Assembly: GCF_943736975.1 (NCBI RefSeq)
Contig: NZ_CALSFO010000003.1
Coordinates: 310,001 to 374,000 of the forward strand
DNA length: 64,000 nt
Direction of reading: 5' to 3'
Origin: Streptococcus sp. Marseille-Q0941
GTDB lineage: Bacteria; Bacillota; Bacilli; Lactobacillales; Streptococcaceae
The notes under the pieces are model-generated. The model was not told the origin of the DNA and searched no databases. It was given only the letters and a program-made list of their open reading frames with translations. Each line of letters starts with the position of its first letter. Within the stretch, counting starts at the first letter, position 1. A program made the translations under genes and the position numbers. This document shows positions 37,297-46,282 of the stretch, one piece after another.

Positions 37297-37842
37297 ATGG
37301 AATTTGAAGAGAAAACACTTAGCCGTAAAGAAATCTATAAGGGCCCTATTTTCCAACTCGTTCAAGATCAGGTTGAATTACCTGCTGGAAAGGGAACTGC
37401 TCAGCGTGATTTGATTTTCCATAATGGTGCAGTATGTGTTCTTGCAGTTACTCCAGAAAATAAGATTGTTCTAGTCAAGCAATATCGCAAGGCGATTGAA
37501 AAAGTTTCCTACGAAATTCCAGCAGGAAAGCTTGAAGTGGGTGAAAATGCAGATCCAGAAGCTGCAGCCCTTCGTGAATTAGAAGAAGAAGCAGCTTACA
37601 CTGGTAAATTAAGTCTTTTGTATGACTTTTATTCGGCAATTGGCTTTTGTAACGAAAGACTAAGATTATATCTAGCCAGTGACTTAGCCAAGGTTGAAAA
37701 CCCACGTCCTCAAGACGAAGATGAGACCATAGAGCTAATAGAAGTTAGTTTAGAAGAAGCAAAAGCACTTATCCAGTCTGGTCATATCTGTGATGCTAAG
37801 ACTATCATGGCAATCCAGTACTGGGAATTACAAGAAAAATAG
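37297..37842 (+). CDS. nudF: NUDIX hydrolase, ADP-ribose pyrophosphatase type
   Basis: A 181-aa NUDIX enzyme probably cleaving ADP-ribose to AMP and ribose-5-phosphate. The Nudix box runs from GKLEVGE near residue 78 to RELEEEA near 99. The last conserved glycine of the box (EExG) is alanine here. It is located nine bases after glmU and eleven before macP. Confidence 0.88.
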   Translation: MEFEEKTLSRKEIYKGPIFQLVQDQVELPAGKGTAQRDLIFHNGAVCVLAVTPENKIVLVKQYRKAIEKVSYEIPAGKLEVGENADPEAAALRELEEEAAYTGKLSLLYDFYSAIGFCNERLRLYLASDLAKVENPRPQDEDETIELIEVSLEEAKALIQSGHICDAKTIMAIQYWELQEK

Positions 37843-37853
37843 AGGAGGAACCC

Positions 37854-38165
37854 ATGGGAAAACCTTTATTAACAGACGAAATTATTGAGCGTGCGAATCG
37901 TGGTGAAAAAATCTCAGGTCCTACGTTAGTAGACAATGAAGAAACCAAGATATTATCAACTTCATCTCAACATTATGGAAATTCTCGCTCAAGAGATCAT
38001 GGTTTTAGCCAGGAAACTTTAACAATTGAAGTCGAGCCTTCAATTCATAAAAGCCGTCGAATTGAAAATACTAAGAGAAATGTCTTTAACTCAAAATTGA
38101 ATAAGATTCTTTTTTCAGTCATTCTTCTTTTGATTTTACTGATCTTAGCAATGCGCTTTATTTAA
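37854..38165 (+). CDS. macP: MacP-like membrane-anchored cofactor of class A PBP2a
   Basis: A 103-aa protein with a polar N-terminal cytoplasmic region (1-80) and one C-terminal transmembrane helix (about 82-101). Sequence start [22 protein letters not shown] and position between nudix and mtnN match what I recall of pneumococcal MacP, which activates PBP2a after phosphorylation by the kinase StkP. A threonine at residue 31 in DNEETKIL corresponds to the pneumococcal phosphosite. The assignment relies on memory of that protein and on synteny. Confidence 0.75.
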   Translation: MGKPLLTDEIIERANRGEKISGPTLVDNEETKILSTSSQHYGNSRSRDHGFSQETLTIEVEPSIHKSRRIENTKRNVFNSKLNKILFSVILLLILLILAMRFI

Positions 38166-38175
38166 GGGGACAATC

Positions 38176-38871
38176 ATGAAAATTGGAATTATCGCAGCTA
38201 TGCCAGAAGAGCTAGTTTATCTAATTCAACATTTGGAAAATGCTAAAGAAGAGACGGTATTAGGAAATAGCTATCATACAGGGAATATTGGGTCAGTTGA
38301 GCTTGTCTTGGTAGAGAGTGGAATCGGTAAAGTTATGTCTGCCATGAGTGTAGCGATTCTGGCCGACCACTTTAAAGTAGATGCTGTTATTAACACCGGT
38401 TCAGCTGGCGCTTTGGCAGCAGGTATTGAAGTCGGAGATGTAGTCATTGCTGATAAGCTAGCTTATCATGATGTTGATGTGACTGCTTTTGGTTATAAAT
38501 ACGGTCAGATGGCCCAACAACCACTCTACTTTGAATCTGACAAGAAGTTTGTCAGTTTGATTCAAGAGAGTTTGTCTAAACTTAACCAAAAATGGTATTT
38601 AGGTTTGATTGCGACCGGTGATAGTTTCATTGCGGGTGAAGATAAGATTAAAGCTATAAAAGAACATTTTCCTAAAGTTCTTGCGGTTGAGATGGAAGGA
38701 GCGGCTATCGCTCAAGCAGCTCACGTGCTTAATCTACCTTTCTTAGTTGTCCGTGCCATGAGTGACAATGCTAACCACGAAGCTTCTATTTCATTTGATG
38801 AATTTATCGTAGAAGCAGGACGCAGATCTGCTCAAGCCTTGTTGACACTTTTACAATCTATTCATGATTAA
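38176..38871 (+). CDS. mtnN: 5'-methylthioadenosine/S-adenosylhomocysteine nucleosidase
   Basis: A 231-aa Pfs enzyme removing adenine from MTA and SAH, feeding methionine recycling and the AI-2 route. Supporting segments are MKIGIIAAMPEE at the start, NTGSAGAL near 74-81, VAVEMEGAAIAQA near 172 (catalytic Glu region) and VRAMSDNA near 193 (catalytic Asp). It is last in the glmU operon, ten bases after macP. Confidence 0.96.
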   Translation: MKIGIIAAMPEELVYLIQHLENAKEETVLGNSYHTGNIGSVELVLVESGIGKVMSAMSVAILADHFKVDAVINTGSAGALAAGIEVGDVVIADKLAYHDVDVTAFGYKYGQMAQQPLYFESDKKFVSLIQESLSKLNQKWYLGLIATGDSFIAGEDKIKAIKEHFPKVLAVEMEGAAIAQAAHVLNLPFLVVRAMSDNANHEASISFDEFIVEAGRRSAQALLTLLQSIHD

Positions 38872-38875
38872 TATA

Positions 38876-38905
38876 AAAAGAGCACTTGTTAGTGTTCTTT
38901 TTTTA
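38876..38905 (+). terminator. Terminator of the glmU operon
   Basis: AAGAGCACT-TGTT-AGTGTTCTT followed by a T run. Confidence 0.85.
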
Positions 38906-38991
38906 GGAAAAAAGAAGCTTGTCTCTGATAGAGTTATTTTCAGTCTTTTTTGATATAATAGAAACATTGATTTGAAGAATAGGAAGAGAAA

Positions 38992-41283
38992 ATGAATCCT
39001 TTATTACATGGTATGAATGACCGACAGGCAGAAGCGGTCCAAACAACAGAAGGACCACTGCTTATCATGGCAGGGGCTGGTTCTGGTAAGACACGAGTTT
39101 TGACTCACCGTATTGCCTACTTGATTGATGAAAAGATGGTCAATCCCTGGAATATCTTGGCCATTACCTTTACTAATAAGGCTGCGCGTGAGATGAAAGA
39201 GCGTGCTTACGGACTTAATCCAGCCTCTCAGGACTGTTTGATTGCGACCTTCCACTCTATGTGTGTGCGTATTCTACGTCGTGATGCAGACCACATTGGC
39301 TATAATCGTAATTTCACGATCATTGATCCAGGTGAGCAGCGAACACTGATGAAACGTATTCTCAAGCAGTTAAACTTGGATCCAAAAAAATGGAATGAAC
39401 GGACTATTTTGGGGACCATTTCCAATGCTAAAAATGACCTGATTGATGATGTGGCTTATGCTGCCCAAGCAGGAGATTTGTATGCGGATATTGTCGCTAA
39501 ATGTTATACGGCCTATCAAAAGGAACTTCGTCAGTCAGAGTCGGTGGACTTTGATGACTTGATTATGTTGACCTTGCGTCTGTTTGATCAAAATCCTGAT
39601 GTCTTGACTTACTATCAGCAAAAGTTCCAATACATCCATGTTGATGAGTATCAAGATACCAACCATGCCCAGTACCAACTGGTCAAACTTTTGGCTTCAC
39701 GCTTTAAAAATATCTGTGTTGTTGGGGATGCTGACCAGTCTATCTACGGTTGGCGTGGTGCAGATATGCAGAATATCCTTGATTTTGAAAAGGATTATCC
39801 TCAAGCTAAGGTTGTTTTGTTGGAGGAGAACTACCGTTCAACCAAAACCATTCTCCAAGCAGCTAATGATGTTATCAGAAATAATAAAAATCGTCGTCCT
39901 AAGAATCTCTGGACTCAAAATGCGGATGGGGAACAAATTGTCTACTATCGTGCTAATGATGAACAGGACGAGGCTGTTTTTGTAGCTAAAACCATCGATG
40001 AACTTGGTCGAAGCCAAAACTTCCTACACAAGGATTTTGCTGTTCTCTATCGTACCAATGCCCAGTCACGTACAATTGAAGAAGCTCTTCTCAAGTCTAA
40101 TGTTCCTTATACCATGGTCGGTGGAACAAAATTCTACAGCCGTAAGGAAATTCGTGATATTATCGCCTATCTCAATCTCATTGCAAATTTGAGCGACAAT
40201 ATCAGTTTTGATCGCATTATCAATGAACCAAAGCGTGGAATTGGCCCAGGTACTGTTGAGAAGATTCGTGATTTTGCTAATTTACAAGAAATGTCCATGC
40301 TGGATGCTTCAGCAAATATCATGTTATCAGGAATTAAGGGTAAGGCAGCCCAGTCTATTTGGGACTTTGCCAATATGATTCTTGACTTGCGAGAGCAACT
40401 GGACCAATTAACAATTACAGAGTTGGTTGAGGCTGTCCTTGAAAAAACAGGTTACGTTGATATTCTAAATGCACAAGCAACATTGGAGAGTAAGGCTCGG
40501 GTTGAAAATATAGAGGAATTCCTTTCTGTTACCAAAAACTTTGATGAACATCCTGAAAGTCAAGAGGAAGAAACTGGCTTGGATAAACTCAGTCGTTTCT
40601 TGAATGACCTTGCCTTGATCGCAGATACTGACTCTGGTAGTCAGGAGACGTCAGAAGTAACCTTAATGACCTTACACGCTGCCAAAGGACTCGAGTTTCC
40701 AGTTGTCTTTATCATCGGGATGGAGGAGAATGTCTTTCCTCTTAGTCGTGCCTCTGAAGATCCGGATGAATTGGAAGAAGAACGTCGTTTAGCCTATGTA
40801 GGAATCACGCGCGCCGAGAAAATTCTCTATCTAACCAACGCAAACTCTCGCTTGCTTTTCGGGCGTACAAGTTACAATCGTCCGACCCGTTTTATAAACG
40901 AGATTAGTTCAGATTTGTTGACCTATCAAGGTTTAGCTCGCCCTACTAATACTAGCTTTAAGGCATCATACAGTAGTGGTGGTACTACATTTGGTAAAGG
41001 AATGAGTCTGGCTCAGGCATTGCAAGAACGAAAACGCAATGCTGCGCCAACATCTATTCAGTCAAGTGGTCTACCATTTGGACAGTTTGCGGCTGGATCA
41101 AAATCGGTTCCTAGTGAGACAAGCTGGTCTATTGGGGATATTGCCCTTCATAAAAAATGGGGAGAAGGTACTGTTCTTGAAGTATCAGGTAGTGGATCAA
41201 CTCAGGAATTGAAAATTAATTTCCCAGAAGTCGGCCTCAAAAAACTGTTAGCCAGTGTAGCACCGATTGAGAAAAAACCTTAA
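38992..41283 (+). CDS. pcrA: ATP-dependent DNA helicase PcrA (UvrD family)
   Basis: A 763-aa SF1A 3'-5' helicase for repair and rolling-circle replication. Walker A GAGSGKT is at 28-34, DEYQDTN near 222, GDADQSIYGWRGA near 248, and motif VI (AYVGITRAEKILYL) near 602. The C-terminal 90 residues end in the RNA-polymerase-interacting Tudor-like segment (WSIGDIALHKKWGEGTVLEV). An extended -10 TGATATAAT lies about 40 bp upstream. Confidence 0.97.
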   Translation: MNPLLHGMNDRQAEAVQTTEGPLLIMAGAGSGKTRVLTHRIAYLIDEKMVNPWNILAITFTNKAAREMKERAYGLNPASQDCLIATFHSMCVRILRRDADHIGYNRNFTIIDPGEQRTLMKRILKQLNLDPKKWNERTILGTISNAKNDLIDDVAYAAQAGDLYADIVAKCYTAYQKELRQSESVDFDDLIMLTLRLFDQNPDVLTYYQQKFQYIHVDEYQDTNHAQYQLVKLLASRFKNICVVGDADQSIYGWRGADMQNILDFEKDYPQAKVVLLEENYRSTKTILQAANDVIRNNKNRRPKNLWTQNADGEQIVYYRANDEQDEAVFVAKTIDELGRSQNFLHKDFAVLYRTNAQSRTIEEALLKSNVPYTMVGGTKFYSRKEIRDIIAYLNLIANLSDNISFDRIINEPKRGIGPGTVEKIRDFANLQEMSMLDASANIMLSGIKGKAAQSIWDFANMILDLREQLDQLTITELVEAVLEKTGYVDILNAQATLESKARVENIEEFLSVTKNFDEHPESQEEETGLDKLSRFLNDLALIADTDSGSQETSEVTLMTLHAAKGLEFPVVFIIGMEENVFPLSRASEDPDELEEERRLAYVGITRAEKILYLTNANSRLLFGRTSYNRPTRFINEISSDLLTYQGLARPTNTSFKASYSSGGTTFGKGMSLAQALQERKRNAAPTSIQSSGLPFGQFAAGSKSVPSETSWSIGDIALHKKWGEGTVLEVSGSGSTQELKINFPEVGLKKLLASVAPIEKKP

Positions 41284-41341
41284 GTCAAAAATGAAAAAAA
41301 TATAGTTAGACAAAAAAGGAGAATAAATGACTGAAAAATAA

Positions 41342-41587
41342 ATGAAAACTGTGGGTTGGATTGCAACTTTTATGTCCATCATGATATATGTTTCTTATAT
41401 TCCACAAATTTTAGATAATCTAGCAGGTCATAAGGGCAATTTTATCCAACCAGCAGTTGCAGTTCTAAACTGTTGCCTCTGGTGTTATTGTGGCTTCTTT
41501 AAAGAAAAGAGAGACATCCCTATCGTTGCGGCAAATATCCCTGGGATAATTTTAGGAATTATAACTGCATTGACAGCTTTAATTTAA
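41342..41587 (+). CDS. SemiSWEET-type sugar transporter, start region interrupted by a stop
   Basis: An 81-aa protein with three transmembrane helices (about 5-24, 37-53, 60-80) and the PQ-loop SYIPQI near 19-24, typical of SemiSWEET transporters that dimerise to move sugars. AAGGAG at 41316-41321 is ideally placed for ATG 41327, which is in frame but meets TAA at 41339 after four codons (MTEK). The present ATG follows that stop directly, so expression would need re-initiation. The transported sugar is unknown. Confidence 0.75.
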   Translation: MKTVGWIATFMSIMIYVSYIPQILDNLAGHKGNFIQPAVAVLNCCLWCYCGFFKEKRDIPIVAANIPGIILGIITALTALI

Positions 41588-41692
41588 AATTATAGAGTGA
41601 ACTCTTCTTCGTATTAAAGCATGAAGGAGAGTTTTCTTTATTCAAAATTCCTAAAAAAACATGATATAATACTATTAGAAAGGTTGGTGTTT

Positions 41693-42391
41693 ATGGCTAG
41701 AATACTTATCGTTGAAGATAATAATGAGATTCAAGAAATTTTGAGAACTCTTCTTTCTGCGGAACATGAAGTGATTCAGGCTTTTTCTGGTACCGAAGGA
41801 ATGATTCGATTTGAACAAGGCGGCATTGATCTAATCTTGTTAGATATTATGCTACCGGGTAAAAATGGTGATCAGGTTTTAAAAGCCATTAGACAAGATA
41901 GTTCAGTTCCCGTCATCATGCTAACTGCCCTAAGCGATAAAAAGCTTATCAGTCAATATCTCTTAGATGGTGCTAATGATTATATTGTAAAGCCTTTTGA
42001 TTTGGATGAAGTTTTTGCTAGGGTTATGGTACAATTACGTCAGAATAGTGACAAGCAACCAGTTGAAATCAAACGTCCAGATAAGTCGATTCAACAGTTA
42101 AAAAATATTCAATTTGATCCAGATAGTTTTGAAATCAAAAACAACCAGGAAACTATTCGATTGGCTAAGAAAGAGTGTTTGATTCTCCAAACCTTGTTGA
42201 GACATCCTAAGAAGATTTTTACGAAAGAAGAACTCTTTGAATTGGTCTGGGAGGATACTTATTTACCAGGTGACAATACTCTCAACACTCATTTAAGCAA
42301 TCTCCGTAAAAAATTAACTCAATTGGATCCAGAGCAAGAGTATATTGAAACAATCTGGGGAGTTGGTGTTCGCTTAAAAGGAGACGAATAA
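41693..42391 (+). CDS. OmpR/PhoB-family response regulator
   Basis: A 232-aa two-component regulator. The receiver domain (1-115) has the acidic pair near residues 8-9, the phosphorylation site Asp51 in LLLDIMLPG, Thr near 78 in MLTAL and Lys near 100 in VKPF. The C-terminal winged helix (about 135-230) ends YIETIWGVGVRLKG. The open frame extends 24 codons further, but MARILIVED at 41693 is the family start; a TATAAT at 41665 serves as -10. It overlaps the kinase gene in TAATG. Confidence 0.9.
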   Translation: MARILIVEDNNEIQEILRTLLSAEHEVIQAFSGTEGMIRFEQGGIDLILLDIMLPGKNGDQVLKAIRQDSSVPVIMLTALSDKKLISQYLLDGANDYIVKPFDLDEVFARVMVQLRQNSDKQPVEIKRPDKSIQQLKNIQFDPDSFEIKNNQETIRLAKKECLILQTLLRHPKKIFTKEELFELVWEDTYLPGDNTLNTHLSNLRKKLTQLDPEQEYIETIWGVGVRLKGDE

Positions 42392-43269
42392 TGATCTATA
42401 TTTTACTATCCTTGCTGCTGATAGTCATTATCGTATTGATAATATGGTTGATTCGCTATCATTTAGCACTCGTGAATTTGAGTCAACAAATCGAAGACAA
42501 AATACATACTGGAAGTATGAAGAGAATTGGAGTATCTACTTTTTCCAAGGATTTTATACATCTGTACCAGCAAATTAATCAACTCTTTCAAGAAGTTGAA
42601 CAGTCACGGTTGATTATGAAGCGAGAGAAGCAGACTTTAGACATGGCTATTAGCAATATTGCACACGATATTCGAACACCTTTAACGATTGCGTCAGGTT
42701 ATACTCAGCAATTGATTAAAACAGAAAATTCTGAGTCTGAAAATCTGAAAAAAATTTCCCATCATCTCAATCAAGTTTCAAAACGTCTAGAGACTCTTTT
42801 GGACTATCGTCGGTTAATGGAAGGAGCAGTTAAGCCTGACTTATCTGAGTTAGAAGTCTCAACATTTATGACGCAAAAATTATTGACCTATTATGATTCT
42901 TTTCAGACGGCAAAGATTGACCTGGATTTACAAGTAGAACCTGGTTTATATTTACTAACAGATTCAGATTTATTAGACCGTATGTTGCAAAATCTCATTG
43001 GCAATGTTCTAAAACATGGTAAGGAAGAAGCTAGATTTTCATTGAAGGAAGTGGACAATCACATCTGTTTAGAAATTTCTAATCTTGTCAAACAACCGAT
43101 TCGTAAAATAGAAAATCTCAGTCAACGATTTTACTCTGAAAACCTCTCAGATACAGAAGAATCCTCAGGTTTAGGTCTTTATATTACAGAAGAATTATCC
43201 CATCTCCTTGGTGCAGAACTACAACTAAGTACTGATGGTGCTTGGTTTACAATTAGAATCCTCTTTTAA
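42391..43269 (+). CDS. Sensor histidine kinase
   Basis: A 292-aa kinase with one N-terminal transmembrane helix (about 2-22) and no extracellular sensor domain, a short coiled linker, the H-box NIAHDIRTPLT with His92, and the ATPase with N-box LIGNVLKHG near 205 and G-box SSGLGLYIT near 264. Such small kinases often respond with help from an ABC transporter. The convergent ABC genes at 43309-44989 fit a bacitracin/lantibiotic stress-sensing module. The partner link is inferred from position. Confidence 0.88.
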   Translation: MIYILLSLLLIVIIVLIIWLIRYHLALVNLSQQIEDKIHTGSMKRIGVSTFSKDFIHLYQQINQLFQEVEQSRLIMKREKQTLDMAISNIAHDIRTPLTIASGYTQQLIKTENSESENLKKISHHLNQVSKRLETLLDYRRLMEGAVKPDLSELEVSTFMTQKLLTYYDSFQTAKIDLDLQVEPGLYLLTDSDLLDRMLQNLIGNVLKHGKEEARFSLKEVDNHICLEISNLVKQPIRKIENLSQRFYSENLSDTEESSGLGLYITEELSHLLGAELQLSTDGAWFTIRILF

Positions 43270-43278
43270 AACAAGCAA

Positions 43279-43309
43279 CCTCCTCTATTTGAACAGAGGA
43301 GGTCATTTT
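43279..43309. terminator. Terminator between the kinase and the convergent ABC permease gene
   Basis: CCTCCTCT-ATTTGAAC-AGAGGAGG stem with TCATTTTT after it on the plus strand. The T tract is weak on the minus side. Confidence 0.7.
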
Positions 43310-44070
43310 TATAAGCTTTTCTTTTTGAAAACAGCAAGTCCACTTATGGTAAAGAATAGAATAACAGTCACTGTAACGATAACGGTGTATAGAATGGCCT
43401 GGCTATAGGCAGTCATGGCATAGGCAAAATTCAAGGATAAATAGCGCAAAATCTCGATATCTGGGAAGATAAGCATTGGCATTGAAAGTAAGATAGAAGT
43501 GATTAAATAACCAATGAAAACAGCCAAATAAGAATGAGTCACGTAGAGAATAAAGGACACAATAGATAGCCAAGCTAGAAGGCAGAGAAATTGCAGAGTA
43601 ATTGTTAGAAGGAGATTGCCAATAAATCCTTCTGGCATCGTTCCAACTCCGTTTAGGATAGTCGCTGGAACGAAAGCAATGACTAGGCTAACAAGAATTT
43701 GCATTAGAGCGATACTTGCTAATACTACAAACTTAGCTAGGAAGAATTCTGTGCGAGAAACACCCACTGTCAAACTATTTTTATAGAGTTTTCCGATAAG
43801 ATCAACTCCTAGAACTAAGCAAGCAAGGATAATACAGAGGAAAACTAGGTTTGAGCTATTGCTAGAGGTGTTAATAAGGGCTTGTATCCCATCCCATCCC
43901 TTGCTTGGCAGTTCGGTTTCTACGTTTGTACTTGTATTGACGGATATGAGCTGTCCTGTAGCCCCAATAGTAGCCCCCATTAACATGAGTGCAAAGAGAA
44001 CGAGTTCTGTAATCCAAAAACCTTTGGAACGGAAAAGGCGGTAAAAGTCTGCTTGAATTGTGTGTATCAT
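43309..44070 (-). CDS. ABC-2 type permease, lantibiotic/bacitracin immunity-like
   Basis: A 253-aa integral membrane protein with about six helices and an extracellular loop after the first (roughly 45-65). This is the layout of ABC-2 permeases such as BcrB or LanE/G immunity subunits. It starts ten bases after the ATPase gene on the minus strand. Substrate is not readable from sequence; antimicrobial peptide export or self-protection is the family expectation. Confidence 0.8.
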   Translation of the reverse strand: MIHTIQADFYRLFRSKGFWITELVLFALMLMGATIGATGQLISVNTSTNVETELPSKGWDGIQALINTSSNSSNLVFLCIILACLVLGVDLIGKLYKNSLTVGVSRTEFFLAKFVVLASIALMQILVSLVIAFVPATILNGVGTMPEGFIGNLLLTITLQFLCLLAWLSIVSFILYVTHSYLAVFIGYLITSILLSMPMLIFPDIEILRYLSLNFAYAMTAYSQAILYTVIVTVTVILFFTISGLAVFKKKSL

Positions 44071-44080
44071 GGTGTTCCTC

Positions 44081-44989
44081 CTATTTTACTAATTGTGTGA
44101 AGTATTCTTCAAGGTTTTGACGAGCATAGTAAATCTCATCCACAGCGACATCTGCTAGAGTAAGTTCTTTGAGAATTCGTTTAACATCTTGTTCATGACT
44201 AAAAATATGAATTTCATTATCTGAATTAACAACTTTAAATTCGAGATGAATTTTGTCTTTTAAGATTTGACTAGCTTTTTCTTTGTCACTTGTTTTTAGA
44301 ACAATATAGTCTTCATTCAGTGTCTCAAATTCGGTCTTACTGATTTCTCGAATGATTTTCCCTTGGTCAAGAATTCCAAATCGATTGGCAACCAGATAGA
44401 GTTCTGACAAGATATGACTAGAGATGAGAATTGTTATGCCTAGTTCTTGATTCAGACGTTGAATCATTTGACGAAACTCTTTGATACCGATTGGATCAAG
44501 CCCATTGATAGGTTCATCAAGGATGAGAAAGTCTGGTTTTGATAGCAGGGCAATCGCAATGCCTAAGCGTTGTTTCATCCCAAGAGAGAAATCTCGAAAA
44601 ACTTTTCTACCTGTATCTGTTAACCCCACATACTTTAATGTTTCCTGAATAACTTGATCAGCATTTGGGATATGTCGAATCGTACAATAGTATTTCAGAT
44701 TTTGATAGGCAGTTAAATGATTGTGAGCTACTGGGGATTCAATGACTGAACCTACTCGTGATAAGGCTTTCGTGCACTCCTTATACCCTTGACTGGAAAA
44801 GAGGGAAATCGTTCCATGGTCAGCAGATAATAATTGGGTAATGATTTTAATCAGAGTTGTTTTACCAGCACCATTCTTTCCGATAAGTCCATAGATATCT
44901 CCTTCTTTAACTGAGAGATTAAGATCTTGTAGAATAGGTTGTTTGCCAAATTGTTTGGACAAGCCATGGATTTCGAGGACTGTTTTCAT
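44081..44989 (-). CDS. ABC transporter ATP-binding protein, BcrA/LanF-like
   Basis: A 302-aa ATPase with Walker A GKNGAGKTT near 37-45, signature FSLGMKQRLGIA near 135-146, Walker B LILDEPINGLDP near 155-166 and the switch histidine in ISSHILSEL near 190. A C-terminal extension of about 90 residues (215-302) is typical of the BcrA drug-resistance group. With the adjacent permease it forms a two-gene leftward operon converging on the two-component system. Confidence 0.88.
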   Translation of the reverse strand: MKTVLEIHGLSKQFGKQPILQDLNLSVKEGDIYGLIGKNGAGKTTLIKIITQLLSADHGTISLFSSQGYKECTKALSRVGSVIESPVAHNHLTAYQNLKYYCTIRHIPNADQVIQETLKYVGLTDTGRKVFRDFSLGMKQRLGIAIALLSKPDFLILDEPINGLDPIGIKEFRQMIQRLNQELGITILISSHILSELYLVANRFGILDQGKIIREISKTEFETLNEDYIVLKTSDKEKASQILKDKIHLEFKVVNSDNEIHIFSHEQDVKRILKELTLADVAVDEIYYARQNLEEYFTQLVK

Positions 44990-45010
44990 AGTTTTCTCCT
45001 TTAACCTTTA

Positions 45011-45124
45011 ATACTCAATGAAAATCAAAGATCAAAGTAGGAAGCGAGCCGCAGGTTGCTCAAAACACTGTTTTGAGGTTGCAGATGGAAGCTGACGTGG
45101 TTTGAAGAGATTTACGAAGAGTAT
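45011..45124. repeat. BOX element (boxC-boxA type, short)
   Basis: Starts ATACTCAATGAAAATCAAAG, includes GCCGCAGGTTGCTCAAAACA and TGTTTTGAGGTTGCAGATGG, and ends GCTGACGTGGTTTGAAGAG ... CGAAGAGTAT. These are the two outer modules of the BOX repeat of mitis-group streptococci. The boxB unit and the inner part of boxA (the CGGCAAGGCGACG stretch) are missing. It can fold into a long stem through its ATACTC/GAGTAT ends. Confidence 0.85.
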
Positions 45125-45219
45125 AAGATGTTTTATTTTTATAATTCAAGTATAAAGCATAGATATCAAAGAATCGTCAAGCATTTCTAAAGAGTTTCTA
45201 AAGTTTTTAAGTTTCTAAA

Positions 45220-45263
45220 AAAATAAAAGCCCAGTTGGCTAGAAATACTAGTTGACTGGGCTT
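45220..45263 (-). terminator. Terminator of the HAD phosphatase gene
   Basis: Plus arms AAGCCCAGT (45227-45235) and ACTGGGCTT (45255-45263), with an inner CTAG/CTAG pairing. On the minus strand it is followed by TTATTTTTTT. Confidence 0.9.
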
Positions 45264-45268
45264 GTTCT

Positions 45269-46078
45269 CTATAAAATATATTTCTCAATGGCGCGTGCAA
45301 CGCCATCTTCCTCATTGCTAGCAGTTACGGCATCAGCGAGAGATTTGACGTAGTCGCTGGCATTTCCCATGGCAATACCAAGCCCAGCAAACTCTAACAT
45401 CTCAATGTCGTTATTGGCATCACCTATGGCCATGATTTCAGAAGGTTGGATATCCAAAATCTCAGCCAATCGAGAAAGAGCAGAAGCCTTAGTTGTGCCA
45501 AGTGGCATTGCTTCGTAGATGACTGGTTGAGAACGAACACCGCTAAATCTCTGACAAAGTTCATCAGCAAAACGTTGTTCAAAGTCATCTGTTTGCTCTT
45601 TTGTGCCTAAGAACATGCCCTGGAACATGCGATATTTCCCGCTAGTAGCTTCTTCCAGTGAGATTTCAGTCAGGTCAGCAAAAACAAGCGTAGCATCGTA
45701 TTGAACGATAGGATTTGGTTTACCTCCAAGAACGAAGTAGTGTTCTTCATCGAAAAGCGTCAATTGCACCTCACTCTTTTCAGCAAGGCCATTCAAATAT
45801 TCAATGTCTGATTTGCTAAGTTCGCGCCAATCAATCAGACTCCAGTCGCTGGTTTGATGGGTAGAACAACCATTATTGACGATGACGTATTCGTTCTCCA
45901 AATCAAGACCGAGTTTCTTGTAGTAGGGGAGGACTCCAAAGAGAGGTCGTCCAGTACAGAGAACCAGTTTGACACCTTTTTCGATAGCCTTATGAATGGC
46001 ATCAATATGAGCCTGAGGAATTTCTTTAGCTTCGTTGAGCAGAGTACCATCCATATCTAGAGCAAGTAGTTTAATCAT
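45269..46078 (-). CDS. Cof-type HAD hydrolase (sugar-phosphate phosphatase)
   Basis: A 269-aa Cof/YidA-subfamily HAD phosphatase. The nucleophile motif is LALDMDGTLLN (Asp8, Asp10), motif II LCTGRP near 40-45, a C2B cap follows, and motif IV IGDANNDIEMLEFAG near 215. The family dephosphorylates sugar phosphates or flavin/pyridoxal intermediates with broad range; the natural substrate is unknown. It is a single gene with its own terminator. Confidence 0.9.
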   Translation of the reverse strand: MIKLLALDMDGTLLNEAKEIPQAHIDAIHKAIEKGVKLVLCTGRPLFGVLPYYKKLGLDLENEYVIVNNGCSTHQTSDWSLIDWRELSKSDIEYLNGLAEKSEVQLTLFDEEHYFVLGGKPNPIVQYDATLVFADLTEISLEEATSGKYRMFQGMFLGTKEQTDDFEQRFADELCQRFSGVRSQPVIYEAMPLGTTKASALSRLAEILDIQPSEIMAIGDANNDIEMLEFAGLGIAMGNASDYVKSLADAVTASNEEDGVARAIEKYIL

Positions 46079-46282
46079 AGTCTTTCCCTTTCTCGTGTTT
46101 TGCCTATATTATAGCATATTTTGAGGAAAATAAGGATTACTGTGTCAATTTAGGATGTTTGGATGACAATTCAAGATTGAAGATGATGCTCTTCGAATAT
46201 ATGTTATAATATGATATACTGTATTATACTTGCAATGTATCTGAGATTATAGAGATAATAGTTAAAAAGCAGAGGACTTGTC

